Shown piece after piece: positions 26,808-36,522 of a stretch of DNA of 39,089 nucleotides. The notes beneath the pieces are model-generated. The model worked only from the letters and a program-made list of their open reading frames with translations. It was not told the origin of the DNA and searched no databases. The translations under genes and the position numbers were made by a program. How positions within the stretch are numbered: position 1 is the first letter of the stretch; each line of letters begins with the position of its first letter. Source of the stretch: an uncultured Mollicutes bacterium. Lineage in GTDB: Bacteria; Bacillota_I; Bacilli_A; RFN20; CAG-826. The DNA lies in NCBI GenBank assembly GCA_946539555.1, contig CAMNHN010000004.1:1-39089 (forward strand). Reading direction: 5' to 3'.

Positions 26808-27920
26808 TTATTTTCTTCCAGTATCTGCTGGAGCAGGTCTTAAGTACTTCATTGAGAGGTACATGACTCTGAAGGAATAGACAAGGACAAATGCCATTGA
26901 GGCAAATTGAGCCATAATAAATCCGATAATAAGGGCAAGAATTGAAGGTGTGAGTGCTTGAAAAGCTGAAATTTGCCAACCGTGCCAAATTTTGAGTGAA
27001 CGATTTGGATTGTTTTTACCTCTACACATTAACCAAATGACAAAACCCATTAAAAGAATAATACCAGCGTTAATTCCTGCATAAATTCCCATTGTGACTA
27101 AACCTTGTTCGTTTCTTACATCGATATAAACTTTATCAGCATAAGTTTTATAATTTTTAAGAATTGATGTATGGATCGTAAGATTTGATGTTTCTGTTGT
27201 TGATAATTCATTACCTAGGATATCTTTAAATGTATAAGTTGAATTTAAATTTTTAAATCCTTCTTTAACATGATTATAATTTCCGCTAATTGAAGAAACA
27301 CTTTGTTTTCCGCTATAAAGTCTTGAATAAATTTTATCAGAGGAGAAGAAGATGAATGATGAACTACGTACATATTTTTCAGTTTCTAAAGTTTTTCTCT
27401 TTTCAGTTGTTGCTTCACCATAATTTGGATTGCCACCTAAAATTGAATTTAAGTAAGTAACATCATCGTGAACCCCATCAGTTACATAAATATCAAGTAC
27501 ATGAAGTTCTTGTCTTACATATGAATAATATGGTTTGACGATAGGAACAGTTGGATCTTTTTCAAGAGTGTAATCTGGATAAGATTCAAATGTACTTTTT
27601 GTTACTAATTTTCCATCTTGGAATTCAACTTTAAAAGAATCTGCCTCTTGGTAGTATTCATATAATCCATAATAATAAGGATCACTTGTTGCACCAGAAA
27701 TATATGAACTTCCTTGGACGTTGAATGCATTAACTACAGGGGCAACAAGAGTAATAACTAAAGAAATTAAACCAATTAAAACTGCCCAATACCATTTATG
27801 CGAAACGGCATATTTCATATTGGCGTCATTACTCCAAAGCGTTCTTAAGAATTCTTTAATCTTAGGCCATACTGTACTTGGCTTTTTATTCACAATTTTT
27901 CCTTTTACCTTTTTTGCCAT
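26808..27920 (-). CDS. Membrane protein with large extracytoplasmic loop, unknown function
   Basis: One TM (WAVLIGLISLVITLVAPVV), extracellular segment, then further TM segments (GINAGIILLMGFVIWLMC..., LTPSILALIIGFIMAQFASMAFVLVYSF). Confidence 0.7.
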   Translation of the reverse strand: MAKKVKGKIVNKKPSTVWPKIKEFLRTLWSNDANMKYAVSHKWYWAVLIGLISLVITLVAPVVNAFNVQGSSYISGATSDPYYYGLYEYYQEADSFKVEFQDGKLVTKSTFESYPDYTLEKDPTVPIVKPYYSYVRQELHVLDIYVTDGVHDDVTYLNSILGGNPNYGEATTEKRKTLETEKYVRSSSFIFFSSDKIYSRLYSGKQSVSSISGNYNHVKEGFKNLNSTYTFKDILGNELSTTETSNLTIHTSILKNYKTYADKVYIDVRNEQGLVTMGIYAGINAGIILLMGFVIWLMCRGKNNPNRSLKIWHGWQISAFQALTPSILALIIGFIMAQFASMAFVLVYSFRVMYLSMKYLRPAPADTGRK

Positions 27921-28196
27921 TTTAAATACCTCAAAAATATCTTTAATAGTTTAAACTATTAAAAATCTATATTCAAATAAAATCCACTTTTCTTTGCTTT
28001 TATAAAGCAAAAAGTGAGGCTAATAAATTGAAATTATTTTTTTAAATTTAAAAATTGAATTTCAAAATCGTTTTTTAAAACAAGAATTTTCAATCAAAAA
28101 CCCCGCAAAACTGAAATATTTTTTAAATTTTATGTAATTAAATTGAAATTATTAATACAAATATTTTTAATGGGTTATAATATTATTGGAGAAAAT

Positions 28197-28517
28197 ATGT
28201 TTTGTGGAAATTGTGGAAACGAATTGAAAAATGAAGATAAGTTTTGTCCATATTGTGGTAAGCAAAACCCTTTATATGTAGAAACAAACGCTAAAGAAAA
28301 GAACAATACAATAAACAAGACTACGGCAATTATTGGTTTAGTATTTTCTTTAATTTTTCCTATTGTTGGACTCATCATTGGAATCATTGGTTGGTCATCT
28401 TTTTCAGGAGAAAGCAAAACAATTTCTAAAATCGGAACCATTATTGGAATAGTACTAGCTTCAATAGAAGTGCTATATTTAATTTTGTTCTTAACTGTTA
28501 TTAAGGGGTTTTATTAA
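28197..28517 (+). CDS. Zinc-ribbon membrane protein
   Basis: MFCGNCGNELKNEDKFCPYCGKQN zinc ribbon plus two TM helices; GGAGA SD before ATG 28197. Confidence 0.8.
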   Translation: MFCGNCGNELKNEDKFCPYCGKQNPLYVETNAKEKNNTINKTTAIIGLVFSLIFPIVGLIIGIIGWSSFSGESKTISKIGTIIGIVLASIEVLYLILFLTVIKGFY

Positions 28518-28607
28518 TCTTATTTAATGAAAGTTTTAATTTTAATTTTATAAAAGACGTTTGTATTTTCGTTTGTAACTAATTTTATAATTCAAAAATA
28601 GATACTG

Positions 28608-28636
28608 TTTTCATTTCAAAGAAATGAAATTTTTAC
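28608..28636 (+). terminator. Rho-independent terminator
   Basis: TTTCATTTC-aaa-GAAATGAAATTTTT. Confidence 0.55.
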
Positions 28637-28787
28637 ATTATCAGAATTTGAAAAGGATTGTAATTTCTTGAATATATAATTTATAATTTAAAATGTTTAG
28701 AGCGTTTTTTACCTTGATTTAATATTATTTTTTATAATATTAACGATAGAAAACTAGAAATATCTTTTTCGAGAAAGGTCTTAAATT

Positions 28788-30251
28788 ATGAGAAGAATAA
28801 CTAGAGACTCTTATTTCGCTTATTTAAGCAAAAATTTTATTAACGAATCAAAAGTCTCACTTATTGATAAAGAAGGTGAGTTAAACCAAGTTCAAGCTTT
28901 TAAAGTATACACTGGTATAATTAACGAACTTGCTTCTTTTGGAATCAAGAAAAACAACGTTTGTTTGCTTTCTGCCTCTTCAAAAAAGGAAACCGTTCTT
29001 TTAATTGCTGCAATCATTTCACTTGGTGCAATAGTATTCTTAAAAGACCCAAAAATTGAAGATAAGAAATTTTGTGAAGATTTAGATGTATCAGTAAAAA
29101 CAAAAGCTTCTGTTTTTTATGATGGTGGATGGGTTGTTAAAGGAAAAAGAAAACAAACCAAGTTAACTTTAACAGAACAAGATTTAAAAGTTAAAGTTCA
29201 TATGAGAAATAGAAAAGATAAAGCTTCGATTTATTTCCCTACATCAGGATCTTCAGGTAAAAACAAGATTGTCTGTTTAAGTGAATATGCTTTTTTGAAT
29301 CATGTTTTAAGACAACATCATTGCGCAGGAAAGATGCCAGCAGTTGGTTATTTGTGTTTACCTCTTTACCATATTTTTGGCTTAGAGATGTTATCAATTT
29401 ATTTTACAAGTCAATCTGCAGTTTATGTTTCCGATTCAAGAAATCCAGAACTAGCCTTAGATACAATTGAAAAATACCATTGTACATCAATACCAAATGT
29501 CCCAACATTTTATTTTATGTTGATGGATATCCAAAAGAAGGATCCTAGAAATGTTTCTTCTCTTAAATATGGCGTTATAGCAGGAGGAGCGTATTCAGCT
29601 GAACAATTTAGAAGTATTGAAAAATTCTTTAATATGATACTTGTTTCTACTTATGGACTTTCAGAAGGATGTACGACCTTAACTGACACTATTTCAATAA
29701 AAAATAGTAAATTAAGAAGTTCAGGAGTAGGTAAACCATTCCCTGGAATAAATGTTATCTTTAAAGATAACAACAATAAAAAACACGATAGTAGCGGTGA
29801 AATTTGCTTTAAAGGTTATAATCTCATGTTAGGTTATTTAAGAAAAGAAGGCTATTATTTACCTCTTGATGATGAAGGATATTTTCATACTGGAGATATT
29901 GGCCAAGTTGATGAATATGGTATTTGGCACATAATTGGAAGAAAAAAAGATATCATCATTAGAGGAGGAGAAAATTTATCTCCAAGTTTAATTAGCCAAA
30001 AAATTTGTACTATTGATGGGGTAAAAGATGTTGTTGTCATTGGGCTTAAAGATGAAAAATATGGAGAAATTGTTGCTGCATATGTAGCTAGCGACTCTTA
30101 TAGTGATCAAGATTTATTAAAAGAAAAAATGAAAAATGTTCTAACAAAACATGAATTACCATCAAAAATAATTATTGAAGACTCAATTCCTCTTAATGAA
30201 GCAGGAAAACCAGATAAAAAATTGATAAGGAGTCTTTTAGAAAATGCATAA
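28788..30251 (+). CDS. Class I adenylate-forming ligase (AMP-binding; acyl-CoA synthetase/DltA-like)
   Basis: TSGSSGKNK, STYGLSEGCTT, YFHTGDIG, GRKKDIIIRGGENLSP, and A10-like NEAGKPDKK motifs all present. Confidence 0.87.
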   Translation: MRRITRDSYFAYLSKNFINESKVSLIDKEGELNQVQAFKVYTGIINELASFGIKKNNVCLLSASSKKETVLLIAAIISLGAIVFLKDPKIEDKKFCEDLDVSVKTKASVFYDGGWVVKGKRKQTKLTLTEQDLKVKVHMRNRKDKASIYFPTSGSSGKNKIVCLSEYAFLNHVLRQHHCAGKMPAVGYLCLPLYHIFGLEMLSIYFTSQSAVYVSDSRNPELALDTIEKYHCTSIPNVPTFYFMLMDIQKKDPRNVSSLKYGVIAGGAYSAEQFRSIEKFFNMILVSTYGLSEGCTTLTDTISIKNSKLRSSGVGKPFPGINVIFKDNNNKKHDSSGEICFKGYNLMLGYLRKEGYYLPLDDEGYFHTGDIGQVDEYGIWHIIGRKKDIIIRGGENLSPSLISQKICTIDGVKDVVVIGLKDEKYGEIVAAYVASDSYSDQDLLKEKMKNVLTKHELPSKIIIEDSIPLNEAGKPDKKLIRSLLENA

Positions 30252-32100
30252 AGAGCATTTTAAAAAATACATACTATTATTTGCTTTTTCTTTTTTACTC
30301 TCATCTTGTAATCAAGAGATAATTCCTTACGATGACAAAGATGATGAAGTCACAGTTATAGTCGTTGAAAACGAACACTGCGAACTTTTAAGTAACGATA
30401 AAAGCACCTCTAATTTATCTGTTGCAACCTTTAAAAAAGGTGAAAACGTAACTTTTAGTATTAGAGCTGAAGAAAACTATAAATTAGCAAGTATAAATTA
30501 TGAAAATTCTTCAATTTATAAGCAAAGCGAAGAAAGTAATATTTATTTTTTCGAATTATATGAAGTTAAAAATTCTTTTAGATGTAATTTAAATCTCCAA
30601 TATGTAAATCCAGATTCTATAGTCTGGCAAGAACATACTATTACCTATAATCCAAACGGAGGAGAATTAACTAAAACAACTAATAAAGGAACATATAATG
30701 TTGCTCATCATCCTAGACCAAACGTTAGCATTGGAACAAACATTATGAAGCGTGCTGGTTACAATTTAATTGGATGGAACTCAAAAGCTGATTTAAGCGG
30801 TACACATGTTGGCTTAGGAAGTCGATATATTGATGAAATTAATATGGATTTTACACTATATGCTGAATGGTCAAAATATACAGAACCATCGCACTTTTCT
30901 ATTGAAGAAATTAGTGAAACAACCGTAGGAATTAAAGAATATTTAAATGATGAAGAAGAAGTTTCTATTCCTCAAATTATTGATGGGAAAAACGTCATAA
31001 AAATATCTACAGGTGCTTTTAAAAATAAAACCGCAAAGAAAATTATTTTTCCTAAAACAATTGAAACAGTTGAAGAATCTGCTTTTGAAAATTGTGCTTT
31101 TAAAGAAATTTATCTTTATGACAATATTGTTAATATTGGAGACTCTTCTTTTAAAAATAATGAAAATTTTGCAACAGTTCATATAAACGCAATTGAAAAA
31201 CCAAGATTTGCTAGAGCATATAAACACGCTCCTTATGCAGATAAAATCGATTTACTTTACATGAATCGAAATAAGAAAAAGATAATTATTCAAGGCGGAA
31301 GTGGAGCTTATTACAATCTTGATGCATGTTATTTAAAAGAAAAATATCCTGATTATGAACCAATTAATGTAGCTATTAATGGTTGGTTTAATGGTGTCAT
31401 GCAATTTGAAATTGTAAATAAATTTTTAAATAAAGATGACGTATTTTTACATTGCGTTGAAAGTTGTGGTGATTATCAACTTATGAAAAAGATTGATATG
31501 GGAGAATACGATGAAATTCAAGGCAATGATTATAGATATTTTTCATGTCTAGAATTAAATTATGATCTTATAAGTTATGCAGATATAAGAAAAGTATCGA
31601 GTTTTTTTGACACTTTTAAGATGTTTAATGATGGGAGAGAATCTTTACCAGCAACAAGCTATAAAGATTTTACTAGATATGCTGATAATAGAGGTGATTT
31701 TACTAAGGATGAAAAACTTAGACAAAAACTTACTCCTCATGAAAATGGAGCAATATCAAATGAAGGTAAAATCGATTTAGAGTGTTATAGTGCATTAAGT
31801 TTATCAAAATTATCTACTTATTATGAAAACATGGTTAATTTAGGAATTAAAGTTTTCTTCCTTTATTGTCCGCTAAATAGAAATTCACTTACAGAAGAAG
31901 AACTTAATGAAGAACATATAAATGCTTTTACAAGTGGATTAGTAAATGGTTTATCAACATATGCTAATTTTTTATATGACTTTAATGAAATTTTATATGA
32001 TGTAACTTATTTTTCAGATTCTGATTGGCATTTGGATTATGAAAGTGCACTTAAATATAGCGAAATGGTTTGGAGTAAATTAAAAGAAAATGGCGTTTAA
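30244..32100 (+). CDS. Lipoprotein with InlB-type repeat, BspA-like LRR and C-terminal SGNH/DltD-like region
   Basis: Lipobox LLSSC; TYNPNGGE...LYAEW (Listeria-Bacteroides repeat); FPKTIETVEESAFENCAFKEIYLYDNIVNIGDSSFKN (LRR_5); IIIQGGSGAYYN and SDWHLDYESALKYS C-terminal catalytic-like residues. Confidence 0.72.
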   Translation: MHKEHFKKYILLFAFSFLLSSCNQEIIPYDDKDDEVTVIVVENEHCELLSNDKSTSNLSVATFKKGENVTFSIRAEENYKLASINYENSSIYKQSEESNIYFFELYEVKNSFRCNLNLQYVNPDSIVWQEHTITYNPNGGELTKTTNKGTYNVAHHPRPNVSIGTNIMKRAGYNLIGWNSKADLSGTHVGLGSRYIDEINMDFTLYAEWSKYTEPSHFSIEEISETTVGIKEYLNDEEEVSIPQIIDGKNVIKISTGAFKNKTAKKIIFPKTIETVEESAFENCAFKEIYLYDNIVNIGDSSFKNNENFATVHINAIEKPRFARAYKHAPYADKIDLLYMNRNKKKIIIQGGSGAYYNLDACYLKEKYPDYEPINVAINGWFNGVMQFEIVNKFLNKDDVFLHCVESCGDYQLMKKIDMGEYDEIQGNDYRYFSCLELNYDLISYADIRKVSSFFDTFKMFNDGRESLPATSYKDFTRYADNRGDFTKDEKLRQKLTPHENGAISNEGKIDLECYSALSLSKLSTYYENMVNLGIKVFFLYCPLNRNSLTEEELNEEHINAFTSGLVNGLSTYANFLYDFNEILYDVTYFSDSDWHLDYESALKYSEMVWSKLKENGV

Positions 32101-32359
32101 TATTGAATCCATAGTTATATTTTTTAATCCTTGGTGCATTTCGCTATTTGCATCGGCTTTAGTGTTTTTACTTTTAGATATTTTCATTAAAAAGATTAAA
32201 TATATTTTTAAAATTGGATTTGCTATTACATTTATTCCATTAATTATTTTAGAACTTTTATTTGGAGCTGAATTAATAGAGGTCTTAATCATTGTTTTAT
32301 TCTTTTTAATAATTCTTTTATATACATTTTATCCAATAAAAAAGAGGAATAAGTCATGA
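32090..32359 (+). CDS. Small three-TM-type membrane protein in dlt-like operon
   Basis: 89 aa, very hydrophobic, overlaps both neighbours. Confidence 0.65.
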   Translation: MAFNIESIVIFFNPWCISLFASALVFLLLDIFIKKIKYIFKIGFAITFIPLIILELLFGAELIEVLIIVLFFLIILLYTFYPIKKRNKS

Positions 32360-33834
32360 CGTTTAATTCGCTTCAATTCCTCATATTTTTACCTATTGTA
32401 ATTATTCTTTATTACATTGTTCCACATAAATTTAGATGGATCATTTTACTTGTTGCATCTTATTATGCTTATATGTCATGGAACCCATGGCTTATATTCT
32501 TAATTTTAGCGACAACCATCGTAAGTTATTTATCAGGAATATTTATGCCTAAAATTAAGAATAAAGCTGGTAAAAAAGCTTTATTATGGGTGACGCTTAT
32601 AGTGTGTTTAGGCATATTAATATTCTTTAAATATTTTAATTTCTTACTTGGTTCAGTTATAAGTTTCCTTAATCTATTTAGCTTAAATATTAATAGTATT
32701 GTTCTAGATATTATTTTACCTGTTGGTATATCTTTTTATACTTTCCAAACTTTATCTTACGTCATTGATGTTTATAGAGAAAAATTTGAACCAGAAAAAC
32801 ATTTTGGTTATTTTGCACTCTATGTTTCATTTTTCCCACAACTTGTTGCAGGCCCAATTGAAAGACCAGATAAACTTATTCCTCAATTAAAAGAAAATCA
32901 TAAACTTGATCCAAACAATTTACTTGCTGGACTCCAACTCCTCTTAATTGGATTCTTTAGAAAATGTGTTGTAGCAGATTTTGTTGGAATCTTTGTAAAT
33001 AATGTATTTGGTGATATTGCTTCAGCAAATTCGTTTGCAATTTTAGTAGCTGGTGCATTATTTATGGTCCAACTTTATTGCGACTTTGCTGGTTATTCAG
33101 AAATAGCAGCAGGGGCATCAAAGATGATGGGTATCGAACTTTCTAAGAATTTTGATAAGCCATTTACTGCAACAACAGTCCAAATTTTAATGAGAAGATG
33201 GCACATGACTTTAACAAGTTGGTTTACAGATTATGTTTATATACCTCTTGGCGGAAATAGGAAAGGTAAACCAAGACAAATTTTAAATATTTTTATTGTT
33301 TATGCACTTTGTGGATTGTGGCATGGAGCAAATTGGACTTACGTGCTTTGGGGAGTTTATATGTGGCTATTCATGTTTATTGAGTCATTAATTAAAAAAC
33401 CAGTTCGTAATTTCTGCGCAAAGAAAAATATTAATCTAGGGGTTTTACCAATTGTAATTATAAGAAGATGCTTTGTATTTTTAATTGCAGTATTTTCAAC
33501 GTTTTTCTTTAGAGCAACATCCCTTTCTCATATTGGCGCAATTTATCATCAAATCTTCACAACAATGGGAATTTCGTGGGACTATTTTGTTGAATCATTC
33601 TCATGCTTACAAATTGATGTTTTAAGCGTGGTTGTCATACTTTTAAGCTTGATTGTAATGTGTAGACTTTATGATTTTGGCTATGATAGAAGTTTTGTTA
33701 CGGTTACTCAAGATAATCGAGCATTATTTTATAGAACAAGTATTATTGTCGTTTCAGTTATTGCAATTGCAATAGGCTGGTTCATGTTAATTTCTTTAGA
33801 AGGATCAAGTGAATTCGTTTACTTCCAATTTTAG
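32356..33834 (+). CDS. MBOAT family O-acyltransferase (DltB/AlgI-like)
   Basis: VAGPIERPDKLIPQL, RRWHMTLTSWFTDYVYIPLGGNRKG, and LCGLWHGANWTYVLWG. Confidence 0.92.
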   Translation: MTFNSLQFLIFLPIVIILYYIVPHKFRWIILLVASYYAYMSWNPWLIFLILATTIVSYLSGIFMPKIKNKAGKKALLWVTLIVCLGILIFFKYFNFLLGSVISFLNLFSLNINSIVLDIILPVGISFYTFQTLSYVIDVYREKFEPEKHFGYFALYVSFFPQLVAGPIERPDKLIPQLKENHKLDPNNLLAGLQLLLIGFFRKCVVADFVGIFVNNVFGDIASANSFAILVAGALFMVQLYCDFAGYSEIAAGASKMMGIELSKNFDKPFTATTVQILMRRWHMTLTSWFTDYVYIPLGGNRKGKPRQILNIFIVYALCGLWHGANWTYVLWGVYMWLFMFIESLIKKPVRNFCAKKNINLGVLPIVIIRRCFVFLIAVFSTFFFRATSLSHIGAIYHQIFTTMGISWDYFVESFSCLQIDVLSVVVILLSLIVMCRLYDFGYDRSFVTVTQDNRALFYRTSIIVVSVIAIAIGWFMLISLEGSSEFVYFQF

Positions 33835-33836
33835 TT

Positions 33837-35273
33837 ATGAAAAAGAGTAGTTTAGTTTATTTAATTGTTAGTTTACTTTTAGTCTTATCAATTCCTATAA
33901 GCATTCTTTCTTTTGGCTTTGGAATCCCTTCACAATTTGATGAAACATATTATGGTGAACTTCCTTATATGTTTAATAGATTAAAAGAAAATAAAAATGA
34001 AAAAATTATTGTTTTAGGAAACAGTGCAGTTGCTTTTGGAACTCGAACTGATTTAATGGAGCAAGAATTAAATAAAGATGTAATTTTATTTGGACTATAT
34101 GCAGCAATTGGTACAAAAACAATGATGGATTTATCAAAAGTTAATATTTCAAAAGGTGATATTATTGTTTTTGCTCCTGAAATTTCTTCTCAAGGATTAT
34201 CACTATATTTTTCAGCAAGAAATACTTGGAGAGCAATTGATGGTCATTATGATATGCTTAACTACATATCAAATGAAAATAAGCAGGTAATGACCGGGAA
34301 TTTTGCTAATTTTACAGCTGAAAAATTTAACTATTTTGTTAATGGTGGAAAACCTGAGGTTGATGGAGTTTATCAACAAGATTCATTTGAACTTGATGGA
34401 CAAGAAGCTGGCTATATGACCTATGATAGACCTTATAACATCATGTTAGATGGAACAAATGAAGAAAAAATTAATTTTGATGAAATTGAAGTAAAAGATG
34501 AATTTATAGATTATTTAAATGATTATGCAAATTATGTTAGAAGTAAGGGTGCAGATATTTATTTTGATTTCACACCATTAAATAAATTAATTTTTAAAGA
34601 TGCGACAGTAGAAGATGCTCAAGCTTTTGTTAATAAACTTAAAGAAAAACTCAATATCAGATTCATTGGTGACATTTCAAAATATATGCTTGATTATCGT
34701 TGGTTTTATGATAATAACGTCCACATGAATTCAAGTGGAATGTATGTTTATACTCGTCAACTTGTTGAAGATTTAAAAGTTGCATTTAAAGATTCTTCCC
34801 CAACAAACATTACTATTCCTCAAATTCCTGATATTCCTTTACCAGTTTATGAAGATGGCGACAATACTTATGAAGATTGCTTTACTTATCAAACAATTAG
34901 AAGAGGATGCAAGATAACTGGATTAACTGAAAAAGGAAAAGAACAAGATTTTATTATTCTTCCTTCAATGCATGATGAACTACCTGTTTTAGCTTTTGAT
35001 GCAACAACTTTCCAAGACAATAAAGAGATTAGAGAAATAGTAGTACCTAAAAACATTAGAGCTTTAATGGATAATTCATTTAATGGATGTACAAGATTAA
35101 ATCGATTAATTTTACGTCACACAAATCCAAATTATGTTAATGTTGGGACGGCTTTACTTGCTGGAGCAGACTCTTGCTATATCTATGTTATGGATGAATA
35201 TTATGATAATTTTGCTAATCATTATAATTGGAGCTACTATAAAGATAGATTAACTAAATACGTAAAATGTTAG
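33837..35273 (+). CDS. Membrane-anchored SGNH/DltD-like protein with C-terminal LRR
   Basis: N-terminal TM; IIVLGNSAVAFGTR (GxS block), DNNVHMNSSGMYVY (DxxH-type), then VVPKNIRALMDNSFNGCTRLNRLILRH (LRR_5). Confidence 0.75.
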   Translation: MKKSSLVYLIVSLLLVLSIPISILSFGFGIPSQFDETYYGELPYMFNRLKENKNEKIIVLGNSAVAFGTRTDLMEQELNKDVILFGLYAAIGTKTMMDLSKVNISKGDIIVFAPEISSQGLSLYFSARNTWRAIDGHYDMLNYISNENKQVMTGNFANFTAEKFNYFVNGGKPEVDGVYQQDSFELDGQEAGYMTYDRPYNIMLDGTNEEKINFDEIEVKDEFIDYLNDYANYVRSKGADIYFDFTPLNKLIFKDATVEDAQAFVNKLKEKLNIRFIGDISKYMLDYRWFYDNNVHMNSSGMYVYTRQLVEDLKVAFKDSSPTNITIPQIPDIPLPVYEDGDNTYEDCFTYQTIRRGCKITGLTEKGKEQDFIILPSMHDELPVLAFDATTFQDNKEIREIVVPKNIRALMDNSFNGCTRLNRLILRHTNPNYVNVGTALLAGADSCYIYVMDEYYDNFANHYNWSYYKDRLTKYVKC

Positions 35274-35287
35274 AAAATAAGCAATAT

Positions 35288-35317
35288 AAAAACACAATCA
35301 TTACGATTGTGTTTTTT
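35288..35317. terminator. Bidirectional terminator between convergent genes
   Basis: AAAACACAATC-attac-GATTGTGTTTTTT. Confidence 0.8.
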
Positions 35318-35331
35318 ATGATAACTATCGA

Positions 35332-36522
35332 TTAATTTGTGTAATTATCGAAGTAACCTTGAATTAAGATAATTGGAGTACCTTTATCTCCAGAGCCACT
35401 TGTTAAATCACAAAGTGAACCGATTAAATCTGTTAATTGACGAGGAGTAGTTCCTTGTGAAGCCATGTTTCCAACAAGATTTGCATCTTTTGTTTTAATT
35501 GAAGCTTTAATAGCTTCTTTTAATTCTTCACCATTAAGATTTTTAAAATCATTATCAGCTAAATATTTAAGTTTTAATTCGTTAGGCGTTCCAACTAATC
35601 CTTTTGTAAAGAAAGGTGAAACAACAGGGTCAGCAAGTTCCCAGATTTTTCCTTGTGGATCTTTAAAAGCACCATCTCCATATACCATTACTTCAACGTG
35701 TTTTCCGGTTTTTTCTAAAATTGAAGCTTGGATGTTTTCAACTAATGATTGAGCATCTCTTGGGAAGAGTTTTACTTTATCTTCGGTTGATTTATTTGAA
35801 CCAAGTAAACCATATTTTTCATTGTATCCGGAACCATCAACAGAAGAAGTGAGGACATCATCCATTCCTAAAACAACTTCAGCACCATTTGCTTTTAATA
35901 TACGTTTTGTTCTAGCGCGAGTATGGATATCACAGGTTAAAATGTGCTTTGTATAATTTAAGATAGCTCTGCAATTATTTGCGAATATAATCTCACATTT
36001 TGCACCTTCGTTTTCAATTAATTCTTTGTAGTAGGTGATGTAATCAACGCCTGTAAATTCGTGAACTTTATAACCAAATAATTCTCTATATTTTTCTAAA
36101 CTTAAAACATCGCTATATGGATTAATGCCTTTTTCATCTAAATCATCGTAAGTTAAAAGAGCGTTTCCAACTTCATCACTAGGATATGAAAGCATTAAAT
36201 AGATTTTTTTAGCAGCTCTAGCAAATCCTTTAAGTAAAATTGAAAATCTATTACGTGAAAGAATTGGGAAAATAACAGCAAATTCATCACTTTGCATTTT
36301 GCTTTTAACATCTTTAGCAATTGCGTTAACGGTCGCATAATTTCCTTGTGCACGGGCAACTATTGACTCAGTTAAAGCGATGACATCTTTATCGCGTAAT
36401 TCAAAGTTATGTGCTTTAGCAGCATTCAAAACAGCATTAACAGCAATTTCACTTAAATCATCACCTTCTCTAATAATAGGAGCTCTGATTCCGCGTGAAA
36501 CTGTTCCAACTAATCTTTCCAT
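35332..36522 (-). CDS. CofE-like protein (coenzyme F420-0:gamma-glutamyl ligase family)
   Basis: VSRGIRAPIIREGDDL, DVIALTESIVARAQGNYAT, VMVYGDGAFKDP, and SGSGDKGTPIILIQGY motifs. Confidence 0.75.
   Translation of the reverse strand: MERLVGTVSRGIRAPIIREGDDLSEIAVNAVLNAAKAHNFELRDKDVIALTESIVARAQGNYATVNAIAKDVKSKMQSDEFAVIFPILSRNRFSILLKGFARAAKKIYLMLSYPSDEVGNALLTYDDLDEKGINPYSDVLSLEKYRELFGYKVHEFTGVDYITYYKELIENEGAKCEIIFANNCRAILNYTKHILTCDIHTRARTKRILKANGAEVVLGMDDVLTSSVDGSGYNEKYGLLGSNKSTEDKVKLFPRDAQSLVENIQASILEKTGKHVEVMVYGDGAFKDPQGKIWELADPVVSPFFTKGLVGTPNELKLKYLADNDFKNLNGEELKEAIKASIKTKDANLVGNMASQGTTPRQLTDLIGSLCDLTSGSGDKGTPIILIQGYFDNYTN

Noticed and set aside
27721-27954. 77-aa plus-strand ORF antisense to membrane protein 26808..27920
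   Set aside because: Antisense shadow without SD or homology.
30943-31227. 94-aa minus-strand Phe/Asn/Lys-rich ORF inside the LRR lipoprotein gene
   Set aside because: Antisense of an LRR-coding AT-rich stretch; no support as a gene.
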